Source: Atherinomorus stipes (Eukaryota; Chordata; Actinopteri; Atheriniformes; Atherinidae). From it: DNA of 64,000 nt. This document shows positions 37,109 to 47,694 of the stretch, piece after piece; the first letter of the stretch is position 1; every line of letters starts with the position of its first letter. The notes beneath the pieces were generated by a model. The model was not told where the DNA came from. It was given only the letters and a program-made list of their open reading frames with translations, and did no database searches. Both the position numbers and the translations under genes were made by a program. The DNA lies in contig JALJCO010000017.1 in the NCBI GenBank assembly GCA_023101725.1, positions 61,380 to 125,379 of the forward strand. Reading direction: 5' to 3'.

Positions 37109-38035
37109 TAGGCCCAATCTCACTCTCTCCCCCTTACCCCTTCCCCTCCGTTTTGTGCGTTCTCGTGTAGGGTTAGGGGTGTCCCAATCCTCTTAGGACA
37201 GAGGGGTAGGAGTAATTGGAAAGGGTATATACACCTTCAAAAAAAGGGTTTTCCGATGCACACTTACAGTACAACGAAGGGGTATGACAATCACCGGCAA
37301 AATGGCTGCTACCGAGTCCCAAAAAAATCCCCATAGATAAAGTTTAAAACGTATGATAACCATTGTGTTGTCTAGTTTAACACCATTTTAGATGTTTAAC
37401 CAGTCATTTTCTTTATAAAATGCACGTGAAAAAAATTTGCTAGTACTACATTGACGCCTCGGTCACTTAAACGCTATCAGGTTGAAAACCAGTGGTGCTC
37501 TGTAGGCAGCCCTCATAATCTACAGTGATAGATGATCAATAAAAACTTTGTGTGGTAAGGTACGGAACGGAAGGCCCGGGCGGGATTTGATCCCCAGACT
37601 TCCAGGTGTACGTCATGCGCGCTGACCATTCAGTCAAAGGGACATCCCTGTGGACAAGTAGCCAGGGCGCATGATCAGTCGGAGGCATAGTGACAGGACC
37701 GTCAACTGCCACGTTTGGCAACATCACTGCTGGCCTTCTTTACATGGAGGTCTTTCGTGGGACAAACACAAGCAGGAATGTCACGCACAAATCGAATTTG
37801 CTTGTTAACGTTAACCCACATGCGTAGATGGCTTGATTTCTTGAGATTTGCGCCGACAGCTCAGCGCACATTTGCTTACATACAAGCTGGCGGATCACTG
37901 ATGACAGATGCGATTGTTGAAAGGGTGTCCCAATTTATAGGGGCTGACATTCAGCCCTACCCCTTTTAGCTTAGTTTTAAATGGCAAGGGCCAAGGGTAA
38001 AGAGTAGGGTAAAAAACAGAATTGACTCACATTGG
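37109..38035. mobile_element. Possible MITE with 'cccaatc' ends, hosting tRNA-like DNA
   Basis: The left side (37112-37215) carries CCCCTTACCCCTTCCCCTCC and GGGGTGTCCCAATCCTCTTA. The right side (37925-38035) carries GGGTGTCCCAATTTATAGGG and ends in AGAATTGAC. This is the layout of a fish MITE with internal inverted 'gtgtcccaat' blocks, expanded by inserted DNA. Exact ends are uncertain. Confidence 0.4.
37560..37652 (-). repeat. tRNA-like SINE head (pol III boxes)
   Basis: On the minus strand, TGACTGAATGGTCAGCGCG resembles an A box, and GGGGATCAAATCCCGCC some 40 bases later resembles a B box and T-arm. A convincing cloverleaf with an anticodon arm could not be drawn by eye, so I read this as a tRNA-derived SINE head or tRNA relic rather than a functional tRNA gene. 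Confidence 0.4.
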
Positions 38036-38929
38036 TGAGTCAACAGTGCTGTCTAGGGGAAATATGAGTCCCCCCCCATGGCTCACAAATTGTTAAATTA
38101 TTCACCTCTGATGATTTAAACCAGATAATTTAAACCTTTGTGCTCAGTAGACGTGTTATATAAAGAATAGCTGGCTTTATGGACGTCCCTAGTGGGTTTG
38201 TGTTGAAACCACATCAATGCATCGCCACAGAGGGTTGAGGTGAAGTGAGGAAAGTTAGGTGAGACTGGGGGGAAAGAATTTAAGGGAACCATGTAAGGGA
38301 TGGAAAATGAAGGGAATTTGCTGAAACCTGTAATCAGGCTAACAGTGAATGTGAGGAGTCTAACAGGTCTGAATTAAATCTGCATGAAAGCAGCTGCAGT
38401 CTGAAAGCAGAGAGATTTTTCCTCTACTACAGATGCCGAGTATTTTCTGTGTGCTTATTGTAGCTTTGCTTTCATGATGGGGAATAAAATGTGACAGCAC
38501 ACCAATTTTTTTTGTTCCCACAGGAACATAGCGGGGGATGCTTTGAAGGTCAGAGCTAGAATTTGGTGATAGGTTTATGGTTAGGATGAGCCATTCAGTT
38601 GTGATGGTATAAGGTTAGAGGAGCTACTGAATTTATCATGTCAATGGGCAATGGAGGATTTTCATAATTTATGCATATATTATTATTAGTTAAGTCAGGT
38701 ACACGCTTCAGGAAAATCAGCCCGATTTATGTCCCGATCTTCCACTTACGGTCAAAGCCAGCAAAGGTACGAGCATGATGTCTGCAAAAACATCGCATCT
38801 GATCTTCTCGTGGTGTGATGCGAATTACGAGTGATTTTGTGGGTTGGTTGTGGTGGGGGTGGGGGGTGGTAAAAGAGAGGGAAGCTTTGGCTTCATGCTT
38901 GGTTTAGGATTTGGAGATGGAGTGGTCCT
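38036..38929. other. No gene recognised
   Basis: Intergenic sequence with a GT-rich patch near 38840-38870. No domains were recognised. Confidence 0.35.
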
Positions 38930-39345
38930 GTCTGATGAGGGGGGCGTTAGAGCCGGGGGCTGCCACTGCAAAGGCCCTGTCCTTGTTTATCTGGATTGGA
39001 ACAAAGGAAGGTTCTCCCGGTTGTGGTTGTAGTGAATAAAATTGCTAAATAACGGGGGCCAGATATTTAGAGCTTTAAAAGTCAACAGCAGAATTTTAAA
39101 ATCAATCTCGGCCAACTGGGAGCCAGGAAGAGATGCAAGAACCGGAGTAATATGCTTTGTTTTTTTGCTCCCGTCAACAAACGGGCGGCAGCATTCTGGA
39201 CCATCTGAAGCCGGTGCAGGCAGACTGATCCAGGCCCACGTACAGAGAGTTACAAAAGTCCAGCCGGGATGTAATCAGGGCATGAATAACTCTTTCTAAG
39301 TCTTTGTCCAGTCCAATCCGCTCGAAAGGCGAGATTGTAGATAAT
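38930..39345. repeat. Dispersed fish repeat (GGCAGCATTCTGGACC family), fragment
   Basis: The order CTGCCACTGCAAAGGCCCTG, 'agagctttaaaagtcaac', 'ttttaaaatcaatctcgg', CGGCAGCATTCTGGACCATC and 'acaaaagtccagccggga' parallels the longer copy at 43866-45290. The class is unclear to me. It is not a gene despite scattered open frames. Confidence 0.65.
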
Positions 39346-39530
39346 GAACATGTTTAATATTTGCGACTAGAAATCCTGGTGTGTGTGGTGTTCTGAGAGG
39401 ACCCGAGCACGAACAACGCATTAACAGCTGTGAGAAAACAAAAACACTCCCCTCATTGAGAAATCACGCGTAGGCTACCGGAACACCACTATGGCACTGG
39501 TGGTGAAAACAAATCTCTTGGACCACTGAA

Positions 39531-41065
39531 ATGGAAGACAAACTGGTTGATCTGTGGCAACGGCAGGAATGTTTATATAACGTTTCATCCAAAACCTACC
39601 ACAATCAAATGGACAAAGAGACGAGTTGGTCAGAAATTGCTGCTACGCTGGATATACCTGGTAAGTAATAACGGTGATAATAATAATGGTAAAAATGTGA
39701 CCCTTTGTGTGTGCAATGTGTTTATGTGCAGCATACAAAATAGCAACAAGATCATAGTATTTCTCTCTATATAACTGCAGTGGAAGAAGTAAAGACGAGG
39801 ACGAGGACCACGCTGAGAACCCAGTATTCAAAGCTCCTGAAGTCCAAACCCAGCGGGAGTGCGGGAAAACCATTAACAAGCAAGCAGAAATGGTTGCTGA
39901 AGGCTTTGACTTTTTTAAAGCCACACGTCACTCAGCGACAAACTGAGAGCAGTGTAGGTACAGTCGCCTCAAAATTATTCACACCCTCAAATTAAAGAAG
40001 GAAAAAAATCAGCTTTCAGTAAAATAAAGTGAAATTGACGAAAGTAATAAGAAAACTAATGAAAATCATGACACTGATTTTGAATTGTGGTTTGAAGGAA
40101 ACATTAAAAAACTCAAAATAGAAAAAGTAAACAAGCATGATCACTGCATCAGGTTTTGTCTGCAATGTTCAAAAAGACTTCTGCACCTGTTGACAGGTGT
40201 TAGTCCACTGTTCATGGGAAAGGTGCTCTCATGTGTCTGGGACAGTTTTATTTGTTTGTATTTCCTTATTATTTTCAACCAAAATTCAAAGGCAATATCT
40301 TTTTTTCACTAAATTATAATTTGGTAAATCTTTATTTATTAGTTTCTTGTTATTTGAATTACTATTGTGAATTTAGCCTTGTCTTTAATTGGAGGGTATG
40401 AATAATTTTGAGGACGACTGTAAGTGACAACATTTACTACACCTCATTTTTTAGTCATCCTCTGCATCTACTGCACATATGGAGACATCACATTATCCTC
40501 ATTTCTCACAGCTCCACCAATCGGTGAAAGAAGCCCTGGCTGCTGAGGATCCCACCAGTGATCCAGATGAGTTGGCAATGTCTGAAGGTTGCACTGTGGA
40601 GGTGTCTGCAAGTGCATCACCACTGAGAATGAATGATGATGATGGTGACAAAGTGTGTCGCACCGTCCACCCACACCAAGAGGCAGAGAAAAAGACCATC
40701 TGCAGATGCGATTGAATCTCAGAAAACTTCAAATTTTGCAGCAGATGTCTGCTGCATTTTTGGAAGGTAGAGACAAGCTTGTGTCAGATAGTGATGCAAC
40801 TTTTGGAGCAAAGGTAACTGAAGAGTTGAGGGCAATTAAAAACACTGCTATAAAGACAAAAGTTAAAAGAAAGATCATGAATGATCTATACGAGGCCCAA
40901 GAGCATGACCAACCATATATGCTGCCACCCCCATTTCATCCACCCTCTGTGCAGATGCCCCCCACACAACCAACCACCACATATCCACTGCCACCACCTC
41001 ACCATCAGTACCAGCCTCCTCTCAGTCAGGTTGGTTTTCGAGCAATGCTAGAAGGCGATGAGTAA
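39531..41065 (+). pseudogene. MADF/BESS protein of a PIF/Harbinger element
   Basis: Exon 1 (39531-39660) encodes MEDKLVDLWQRQECLYNVSS and SWSEIAATLDIPG, ending in the donor GTAAGT. Exon 2 (39781-39957) encodes YSKLLKSKPSGSAGKPLT and the MADF signature KQKWLLKALTFLKPHV. Exon 3 (from about 40455) encodes an acidic linker and, at 40655-41065, FGAKVTEELRAIKNTAIKTK followed by VKRKIMNDLYEAQE, a BESS-like interaction motif, before a proline-rich tail and stop. In PIF/Harbinger elements a Myb/MADF protein partners the transposase for DNA binding. A 460-bp MITE sits in the exon 2 donor, exon 3 does not join exon 2 in frame (TGA at 40544 in the entering frame), and a frame change lies near 40660. The gene is therefore broken. 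Its convergent partner is at 42629-43350. Confidence 0.8.
39961..40420. mobile_element. Tc1-type MITE in a splice donor
   Basis: CAGTCGCCTCAAAATTATTC at the left matches the complement of the right end (GAATAATTTTGAGGACGACTG). TA lies at both edges (39959-39960, 40421-40422). Removing the insert and one TA restores GTAAGTG at the end of MADF exon 2. With the insert the donor reads GTACAG. Copy 25551-26300 is the same family. Confidence 0.9.
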
Positions 41066-41344
41066 ATAAGGCTGTAAGGTTTTAGCTGAGTTTACCGATG
41101 AATGCTATTCCATGTTCGCCACTACGTTATACATTTCCTGATATGTCATGGACGCACATCATGTTTCAGTTTCAAGACACTGGCTCTGACTTTGTCAGAC
41201 ATTTTATTCTGTTATGCTTCAAAGATGTTTATGAGTTTACATTGAAGGATTGCTTGAGCAAAGGGAACTCATGTCAATCCAAAGCCAAATACCGCTGTAA
41301 TTACTAAATCCTTTCATAGTACTATTTTTATTCATAATTTTACA

Positions 41345-42263
41345 TCAAATCCCTCCTTGTAGATATTTGTATTTAATTTTAAAATTAGATTTGGGCTTTA
41401 CCAGAAGGGGGAATTTCTCTTCGAGGGGAGGGGGGGGGGGATTTTTGGGGGGAGAGATAGGGTATTTTCTGGTAGTTTTATAACAAAATATTTTGGAATA
41501 AAGAATGGGGGGAAAAAAATTGGGGGATAAAGTTATTGTCAAAAAAATAAAAGTCTGTACCCTCGGAAGGAAGGAAAAGTAGAGTTTTGAAAATAGAGTT
41601 AGATATATTAAAAGGTTTTTATAAACTCCCGGGGGGGTGGTTTTTTTCATTTCTTTCTTAATTTTTGGAAAAATGGTTTATAAAAAAAAAAGAAGGATTG
41701 AGTATGTGTCCTGGGAAAAAAAAAACTTTCTTCCTTTTGTGGGGGGGGGGGGGGTAATTAAATTAGTTAGAAAAGAAAAGACGTATGAATGAAATGGTGG
41801 TTTTGCTTAAAAACAATGTTATTATAATTATAAATTCCTAATCGATCCTTCCTCCTTCTTCTTATCTATCGAAATAAAGGGTTTATTTAGATAAAGAAAG
41901 AGGAAGTGATAAAGAGAAAGAAAAAATAAGGGAGGGAGAAGAAAGGGGAAAGGGGGAGAAGGGAAAGGGGAAAGGGGGAAAAAAAAGAAAGGGAAAAAAG
42001 GGAAAAAGAATGGGGGGGGGGGGGGGTGTAATCACTTTTCTCCTTACTCACCTATATCCTTCCTATCTCTTCCGTGATTTGAGGATATTTCATTTGGTGC
42101 TTGTTTGTTTTTTTTTAAGTTTTTAGTGTTTGTTTTTTGGGTTTATGTTTTGTTATAGGCTTTTAAAAAAAAAAAGAAAATATGCTCCCGGGATTTAGGT
42201 TCTTTGATGGAAGACGTTACAAATTAAAACTGAAATAATCAAAAGATGTTATCAATTTTCATA

Positions 42264-42294
<31 letters not shown>

Positions 42295-42300
42295 TGGGGG
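41345..42300. other. Low-complexity G/A-run region; doubtful sequence
   Basis: This stretch, between the two Harbinger genes, is full of G homopolymers (up to about 29 at 42265-42293), A homopolymers and AAAGGG strings, with sequence between them that resembles nothing else in the window. No reading frame is credible. Such texture can come from misassembly or uncorrected reads, although a genuine degenerate simple repeat is possible. Confidence 0.6.
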
Positions 42301-42628
42301 TGAACATGGAACAGTGCTGGCAATATTTTTTTTTTGTTTACAAAAATAAACAAGCACATGTGAATTTATGTGTGAATGTTTCCTTTTCCACAAATGTTTA
42401 CATTCTCATTGTGAACTAAGGAAAAATAATGGAGATCTCTTCTTAAATATGCAGACAAGCTCAGCTAAGTTCAAGTCAAATAATTGTCTGTATAGTCTAC
42501 ATAAAAATTAAATAGAACAAAATGAAAAAAATAAAATAAAACAACACTTTTGTAGCTCTCCATATTGAAAAGTTAACAGGTTACATAAGGTTTTCCTGCC
42601 AGGGAACCTGGCCTGCGGGTGTAAAAAA

Positions 42629-43350
42629 CTATCTCTTGAATTTGTCTCTGGCTTCTTTGGCATCCATGGAGCTGTTGCCATATCTTCCAGGTTGTAGAGG
42701 GAGCATTGCTCCGAGGCCGTCATTCCTCCAAGAACCCTCCACAAGACTGTGGTCTGCACCGTCTGTGTCTGCCAAGCCGGCAGTTGTGTATGTGTCAGAC
42801 CGAACCTCACGCAGGTAGTTGTGGAGACATGTGCATGCCAGAACGAGCTTTTGCACTTTGTCAGGGTTGAGCATAATCGTGGAGAGGAATACTCTCCACC
42901 TGTTGGCAAGTATACCGAATGCATTCTCCACAACTCTGCGTCCACGAGAGAGTCGGTAGTTAAACTCTCTGCTCATGGTCCATCTGGCGGAAAGAGTATG
43001 GCTTCATGAGGTTGCAGCACAACAGATATGCATCATCCATGTCAGAGCCTGGGAGCACTTTTCCTGCAGGAATACTGAGGAGACTCTTGTCAAGGACTTT
43101 TTTAAAATCAGATTTGGTGAATAATCCTGCATCTGCCCTGCGCTCCCATACTGACGTACTTGAATTGGTACTTGGCACCGACTACAGCCATCAGCAATAC
43201 AGAGAAATGTCCCTTGTAGTTGCGAAAGGTGCTTCCACTATGTGCTGGTGGCGTAATAGTGATGTGCTTCCCATCAATGGCGCCTTAGCAGTGGGGAAGC
43301 TCCCATTTCTGAAGAAAGTCCTCCAGCCAGTCCTTTTCAGCATTTGGAGT
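42629..43350 (-). pseudogene. PIF/Harbinger (HARBI1-like) transposase pseudogene
   Basis: On the minus strand an exon opens after the acceptor CTGTAATTTCAG (43362-43351) and encodes DWLEDFLQKWELPHC. It continues with [60 protein letters not shown] and NYRLSRGRRVVENAFGILAN, ending after DKFKR. This order is the DDE_4 nuclease of Harbinger elements. The candidate acidic residues (Asp in GAIDGKH, Asp in RADAG, Glu in VVENAF) survive. The gene is dead: a TAA follows PHC, frame changes lie near 43135 and 42965, and the usual VVDAKY block reads VVGAKY. No upstream exon was found. It lies tail-to-tail with the MADF gene. Confidence 0.88.
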
Positions 43351-43865
43351 CTGAAATTACAGGTTTAAAACATCAGCATCAGGATCACAAATAATCATGC
43401 TTTGGTCTAGACTGGTGAGGGATCACAAGATATTTAAAAATGTGAAACCTTTGTCATGTGTTTAATGTGCCTTACAAAATAGCCCTGAAAAGAGAAGTCT
43501 ACATAACTTAACATGCAATCTCATAGAGACAACAGATGTAAGTGACTCTTGCAAGTCCTTTGTGATCAGTTTGCAGTCTTGTTGCTTCTGCTGTATACTG
43601 CTTTTCCATACCATGTAGTTCAAGGCTCAATATTACCTTAGATTTGTTTTCTAATACACGTTCCTTTAAAACAGTAATTATGCTTGCCTTCAAATATTCA
43701 TCATGAAGCGGGCTTCACATGTTTGGCTCACAATCATGAAAACTGTGGACTCTCCAACCCTGAATTGGAAACTCAATGATGAGAATGATTCTCCTAAAAA
43801 GGTACAATACAAAACACAATACTGTATTAATGTAGTACCCCCTGGGCACTATAGGTCCTAGTTGA
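43351..43865. other. No exon found upstream of the transposase
   Basis: The missing 5' exon(s) of the Harbinger transposase should lie here, but no frame matches. The element's terminal repeat could not be located on this side. Confidence 0.35.
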
Positions 43866-45290
43866 ATAGGAGTCAAGTCAAGTCAACTTTATTTGTATAG
43901 CGCTTTAAACACAGCAGCTACCGATAAAGCGCTGGACAGAGGTAAAAACAGAAATTAAATCTTGCAAAACAAATATCAGGCATAAAAACTATCACCACAA
44001 TGAACAGTAAAAACAGTATTAATATCAGAAAAAATAAGACTTAAAACAGACAAAATCAGAAAAGTGGCTCATGAAGGGTGGAACGCCAGGGCAAACAGGT
44101 GAGTTTTAAGAAGCGACTTAAAAACTGCCAGCGATGAGGCCTGTCTGATGTGCAATGGCAGCAAGTTCCACAACTTTGGGCCTGCCACAGAAAATGCTCC
44201 ATCCCCCCACATCTTCCGTCCAGACCTCAGTACATCTAACAGCAGCAACTCAGCTGACCGAAGAGTGCGAGTGGGAGCATGAGGATGGAGAAGCTCTGAG
44301 AGATAGGAGGGGGTTAGGGCAATTTAAAGATTCAAAAACATATAAAAGAATCTTAAACTGAACCCTAAAAGTTACAGGCAACCAGTGAAGAGGCCAGGAC
44401 AGGGGAGATGTGCTCCCTCTGCCTGGTGTTCATCAGCAGCCGTGCTGCAGCATTTTGGACCAACTGGAGGTGAGACAGGTGCTTCTGAGATACGCCAAAG
44501 AGGAGTGCATTACAGTAATCAATTTGACTGTCTCCAGGTCGGACTGGGCTAAATGTTTAGCCTTTGCTAAACGCCTTAGCTGAAAAAAGCTGGCCTTAAA
44601 AGGGACTAGTCAACTCGCGACTGGCGCTTCAGGTAACTGCAGCCACGAGCCAAGCCGTAGCACAAACTGAAGCTATAATGTTTACTACGCTTTTTCTTCG
44701 TAGTTATACTTTTTAGTGTCTTTCAGTTGATCTGGATCGTTTGCTGACGGCAGAAGAATCCATAACTATCGCTTACAGTGTTTGAATTTACCGTGACCGT
44801 CTTCTTCCTGCATCAAAACTGCGGATGTAGCATCATTTGATGTCACGTCCGCAGGGCAGCGCGGGAAATTTCGGACACCGAATTGCAGCGAATTTTGCAG
44901 CACACAGCCTGTTCAAGGCAACGGAGAGAAACGTGGTTGGAAACGTTATTTTTGGTATTTAGCGCTTCATCACCCGTTAGTATTAAAAAAAATGGACATG
45001 CATGTTTGTTGTTTCTTTATTTCTGCCTCTAGTCCCTTTAACAGTGGCTTTTATCTGCTTATCGAGATGAAGAAAGTTGTCCAGCTGGACACCAAGATTT
45101 GTGACCACAGTATGTAAATGACTGGACAGAGAACCAAGATCAGCAGATAAAGGCTTGAGAGCAGTGGGGTTTACTTTTCGGAGCTTGCCAAGTCCCTCTT
45201 CTGACCCATTTTGCCAAAGGAAAGGAAGTTGTCTCATAATTATGTTTGCGTAATAAACCTGATATAGGGTGTTGATGTCATTAGACCACA
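43866..45290. repeat. Dispersed fish repeat (GCAGCATTTTGGACC family), split by a TTAA element
   Basis: It starts AGTCAAGTCAACTTTATTTG and passes through TATAGCGCTTTAAACACAGC, CACAACTTTGGGCCTGCCAC and TGCTGCAGCATTTTGGACCA. It continues beyond the 44596-45041 insert with CAGTGGCTTTTATCTGC and 'gtccagctggacaccaagat'. A shorter relative lies at 38930-39345. Class unclear. Confidence 0.65.
44596..45041. mobile_element. TTAA element (family F)
   Basis: TTAAAAGGGACTAGTC at the left is mirrored by CTAGTCCCTTTAA at the right. TTAA sits at 44596-44599 and 45038-45041. Removing the 446-bp insert joins AAAGCTGGCC TTAA CAGTGGC, a continuous reading of the surrounding repeat. No coding sequence. Confidence 0.75.
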
Positions 45291-46176
45291 CCCCTTCTCA
45301 TTACAGAGATGCAGATCACCTGATATGCTTAATTGGTAGTAGGCTTTCGGCCTATACAGCTTGGAGTAAGACAACATGTATAAAGAGGATGATGTGGTCA
45401 AAATAATCATTTGTCTAATAATTCTGCACTCCCTGTATAAACAGCTGCCGTAGCTGCACTAAGACCAGAGTTTCCCTGCATCGACTCAGACGTAGAGACT
45501 CGCCACGGATGTTTTACTAGCGCCGTTATTAGCAATACTCTGTCAGAGATGTACTGGGATGTGAACACAGCATGCAGAAAGACGGACCTCTGACACGTGC
45601 ACGGTGTGCCCGGACACACGCGGAGGTCGGAACGAAAAGGCGAACCTGATGTGAATCAGCGTTAATCACATCAAACTTTATTCTTAAAGCAGAAGGCTGT
45701 AAAGATATTAATTTCATAAATAAGATGGAGAAAGTATTTTTAATGGATTTGGTTCAACACTGAATCAAACCAGCTACAATCCCAAATTCAGTTTAGAAGA
45801 TGCCAAATACGGATTTTAATGACATGATGAGTCATAATTTAACTGTTTAGAAAATCGAGTGGTGAACTTCACAGATTAATCTCTGTATTCGTACATTAAT
45901 ATTGACTTCCCTGAAATCTTTCATTTTATTTGTTTTATGCTGATCTGACCACCCCCTGAAGTGATCTTGGAAGCCCAGTTTAGGTTTGGCTGTGGGCTGA
46001 TATGACCCCCTCCCATTTTGAAACAAAGCATCCTTTTTATTTATTTAAGTAAAATTTCAAAGTTTATATTCTTATCATTAAAAATAAAAAATCATGAAGT
46101 CTGTATGTGCGCGCGCGTGGTTTGGGTTCTCAAAAAGGTTGAGAACCACCGCTCTACAGTAACTCTTTGTTTTCAG
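45291..46176. other. No gene; right end of a hAT-like MITE
   Basis: About 45940-46158 ends with GGTTGAGAACCACCGCTCTA, the usual outer sequence of fish hAT-like repeats that open 'tggttctcaacc'. It abuts the left edge of duplicated segment copy A. The rest is unremarkable. Confidence 0.4.
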
Positions 46177-46357
46177 GCTTTCATAACTGGAGATCTTGTC
46201 TCAGCATGGGAACCCAGGAAGGAGAAGCCAAGCCTTTTATTTTCAGGATGTAAAAGGTTTCACTCTTTCACTCTTGTTTGACATCATCGGAGAGACCCCA
46301 AGAGCAAGACAGCAAGAAGACTGGGTTGACTTCATCATGAATGTGCTCTTACCAGAA
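46177..46357 (+). pseudogene. Unknown gene exon, broken copy A
   Basis: After the acceptor TTTGTTTTCAG the sequence encodes DLVSAWEPRKEKPS and, after a short deletion that shifts frame and gives an early stop, would resume SLFDIIGETPRARQQEDW-like sequence up to LLPE before GTATGA. It is a decayed copy of 52199-52381. I do not recognise the protein family. Confidence 0.5.
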
Positions 46358-46735
46358 GTATGACATGATTTTTCTGTTTCCATTAAATTAATATTGGCAC
46401 TATGTTTAATATTGTACATAATGACTTTTCATATCACATCTCACACCTGTCGCTGAAAGAATCTTAAAATGGAACAATGCAGATGTGAAATGTTAACATT
46501 TTTAGAGCATTCAGACCCACGCTCGGTGACCCAGGCTCTATGAGTCTGTCAGATCTCTTATAGAATGAGATTTGACCAAAGGAAAAATAACGTGAAACTG
46601 GACACAGCATAACTTAACCCTACATTTGGTTCAGTGATTTTTGTCTTGAATTTAACAAATTTCAATTATCCCCGGCTGAGAAATTTGTCAAATTCAAAAG
46701 GGGGCCACAGTATGAACCATGGTAAGATTATTACA

Positions 46736-47204
46736 CATTAAAAACTGCTGGGTCAGAAATACCCAACTGCTTGTTTGTTTGTTTGTTAGTTATTTATTAG
46801 AGCAGTTGGGTATTCACAGAATATAAAATATGACAAGCCACATATACACATTCAAAAGAAAAAAAAAAAGACACAAAAGAGAGAAAAAGAGAGAAGCTAT
46901 GCTCAAAAGGAGTAGGCTGAACAAATAGCTTATAAGTGCCTACCCCCTCCTTCCCCTAAACAGTGCTGCAGAGATAATTTAAATATTATGTGCACAACAA
47001 TCTAAAGCATCATTAAATGTCAAGCAAGGCACCATATACCACCTATGCATGGCATTAAAACCTTTCCTTGGTACTGTACTTTTACAGTAGCAGTAGTGAC
47101 TGCTGGGTTAAAAAAAAAAAATGGACCAACTAATTTCTGGGTCACTTCGACCCAGAAGATTGGGTTATTATTTTTTACCCAATTTTTGGGTTGAATATTT
47201 GACC
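46736..47204. mobile_element. CTGGGTCA MITE copy, interrupted and truncated
   Basis: The two pieces (46736-46770 and about 47097-47204) match the intact MITE at 54437-54678, for example CTAATTTCTGGGTCAC. About 330 bases are inserted between them, with an A-rich stretch and AAAAGGAGTAGGCTGAAC, which resembles a fish LINE tail. At 47205 the hAT left end cuts the MITE short. Confidence 0.55.
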
Positions 47205-47403
47205 TAGGGCTGGACAAGTAATTGCATTTTGATTGTGATTTTGCCTTCTCATGATCATAAAAACACTGTAATAGAAGAAAAACTATAGTGTAATGTGTAA
47301 CGCTGCATGTATGTAAATTCCTGCGCTGTAAAAGTACCACTAACACACCTCTGACACTTACAGCTGCGTGCGACGTGTGTTGATTAATTGAGCGATTGAC
47401 AAT

Positions 47404-47643
47404 ATGGTAGAAAGCCAGCCTGAGCCCGTAGTTGAAAAGAAAGGAAGGACAACTTCAGTCTTGTCTGCACCCTAACGCAACACGACAAATTTATTTAACC
47501 ATTTAAAGTTCAGCCATAAAGTTTACAACAAAGTTCTAAAGGAGCAAAAGACCGAAAAAAAGCTTGTCAACTTCAGCCACCGTAACACAGTCCTCCATTG
47601 AGGACACATTTTACAGTGCCACTCCATATCCACCAGATCCCGG
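47404..47643 (+). pseudogene. BED-type hAT transposase, N-terminal part
   Basis: ATG at 47404 starts MVESQPEPVVEKKGRTTSV. After an internal deletion that removes the Cys ligands of the BED finger, the frame near 47476 reads RNTTNLFNHLKFSHKVYNKV, the His-containing end of a BED finger, then LKEQKTEKKLV up to a TGA at about 47599. ZBED-like transposases bind the terminal repeats through this finger. The coding sequence continues after the nested insertion at 51960. The deletion, stop and insertion make it inactive. Confidence 0.75.
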
Positions 47644-47694
47644 CTGTGACACAGTGTTGCCAGGTGGGAAATATAGAATTATCGTACCAGAGAC

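Noticed and set aside
37560..37652. A functional tRNA gene
   Set aside because: A-box- and B-box-like sequences are present, but no acceptable anticodon arm or acceptor pairing could be drawn.
46750..46810. Target duplication from the ATACCCAACTGCT / AGCAGTTGGGTAT pair
   Set aside because: The two are inverted, not direct, so they are not a target duplication.
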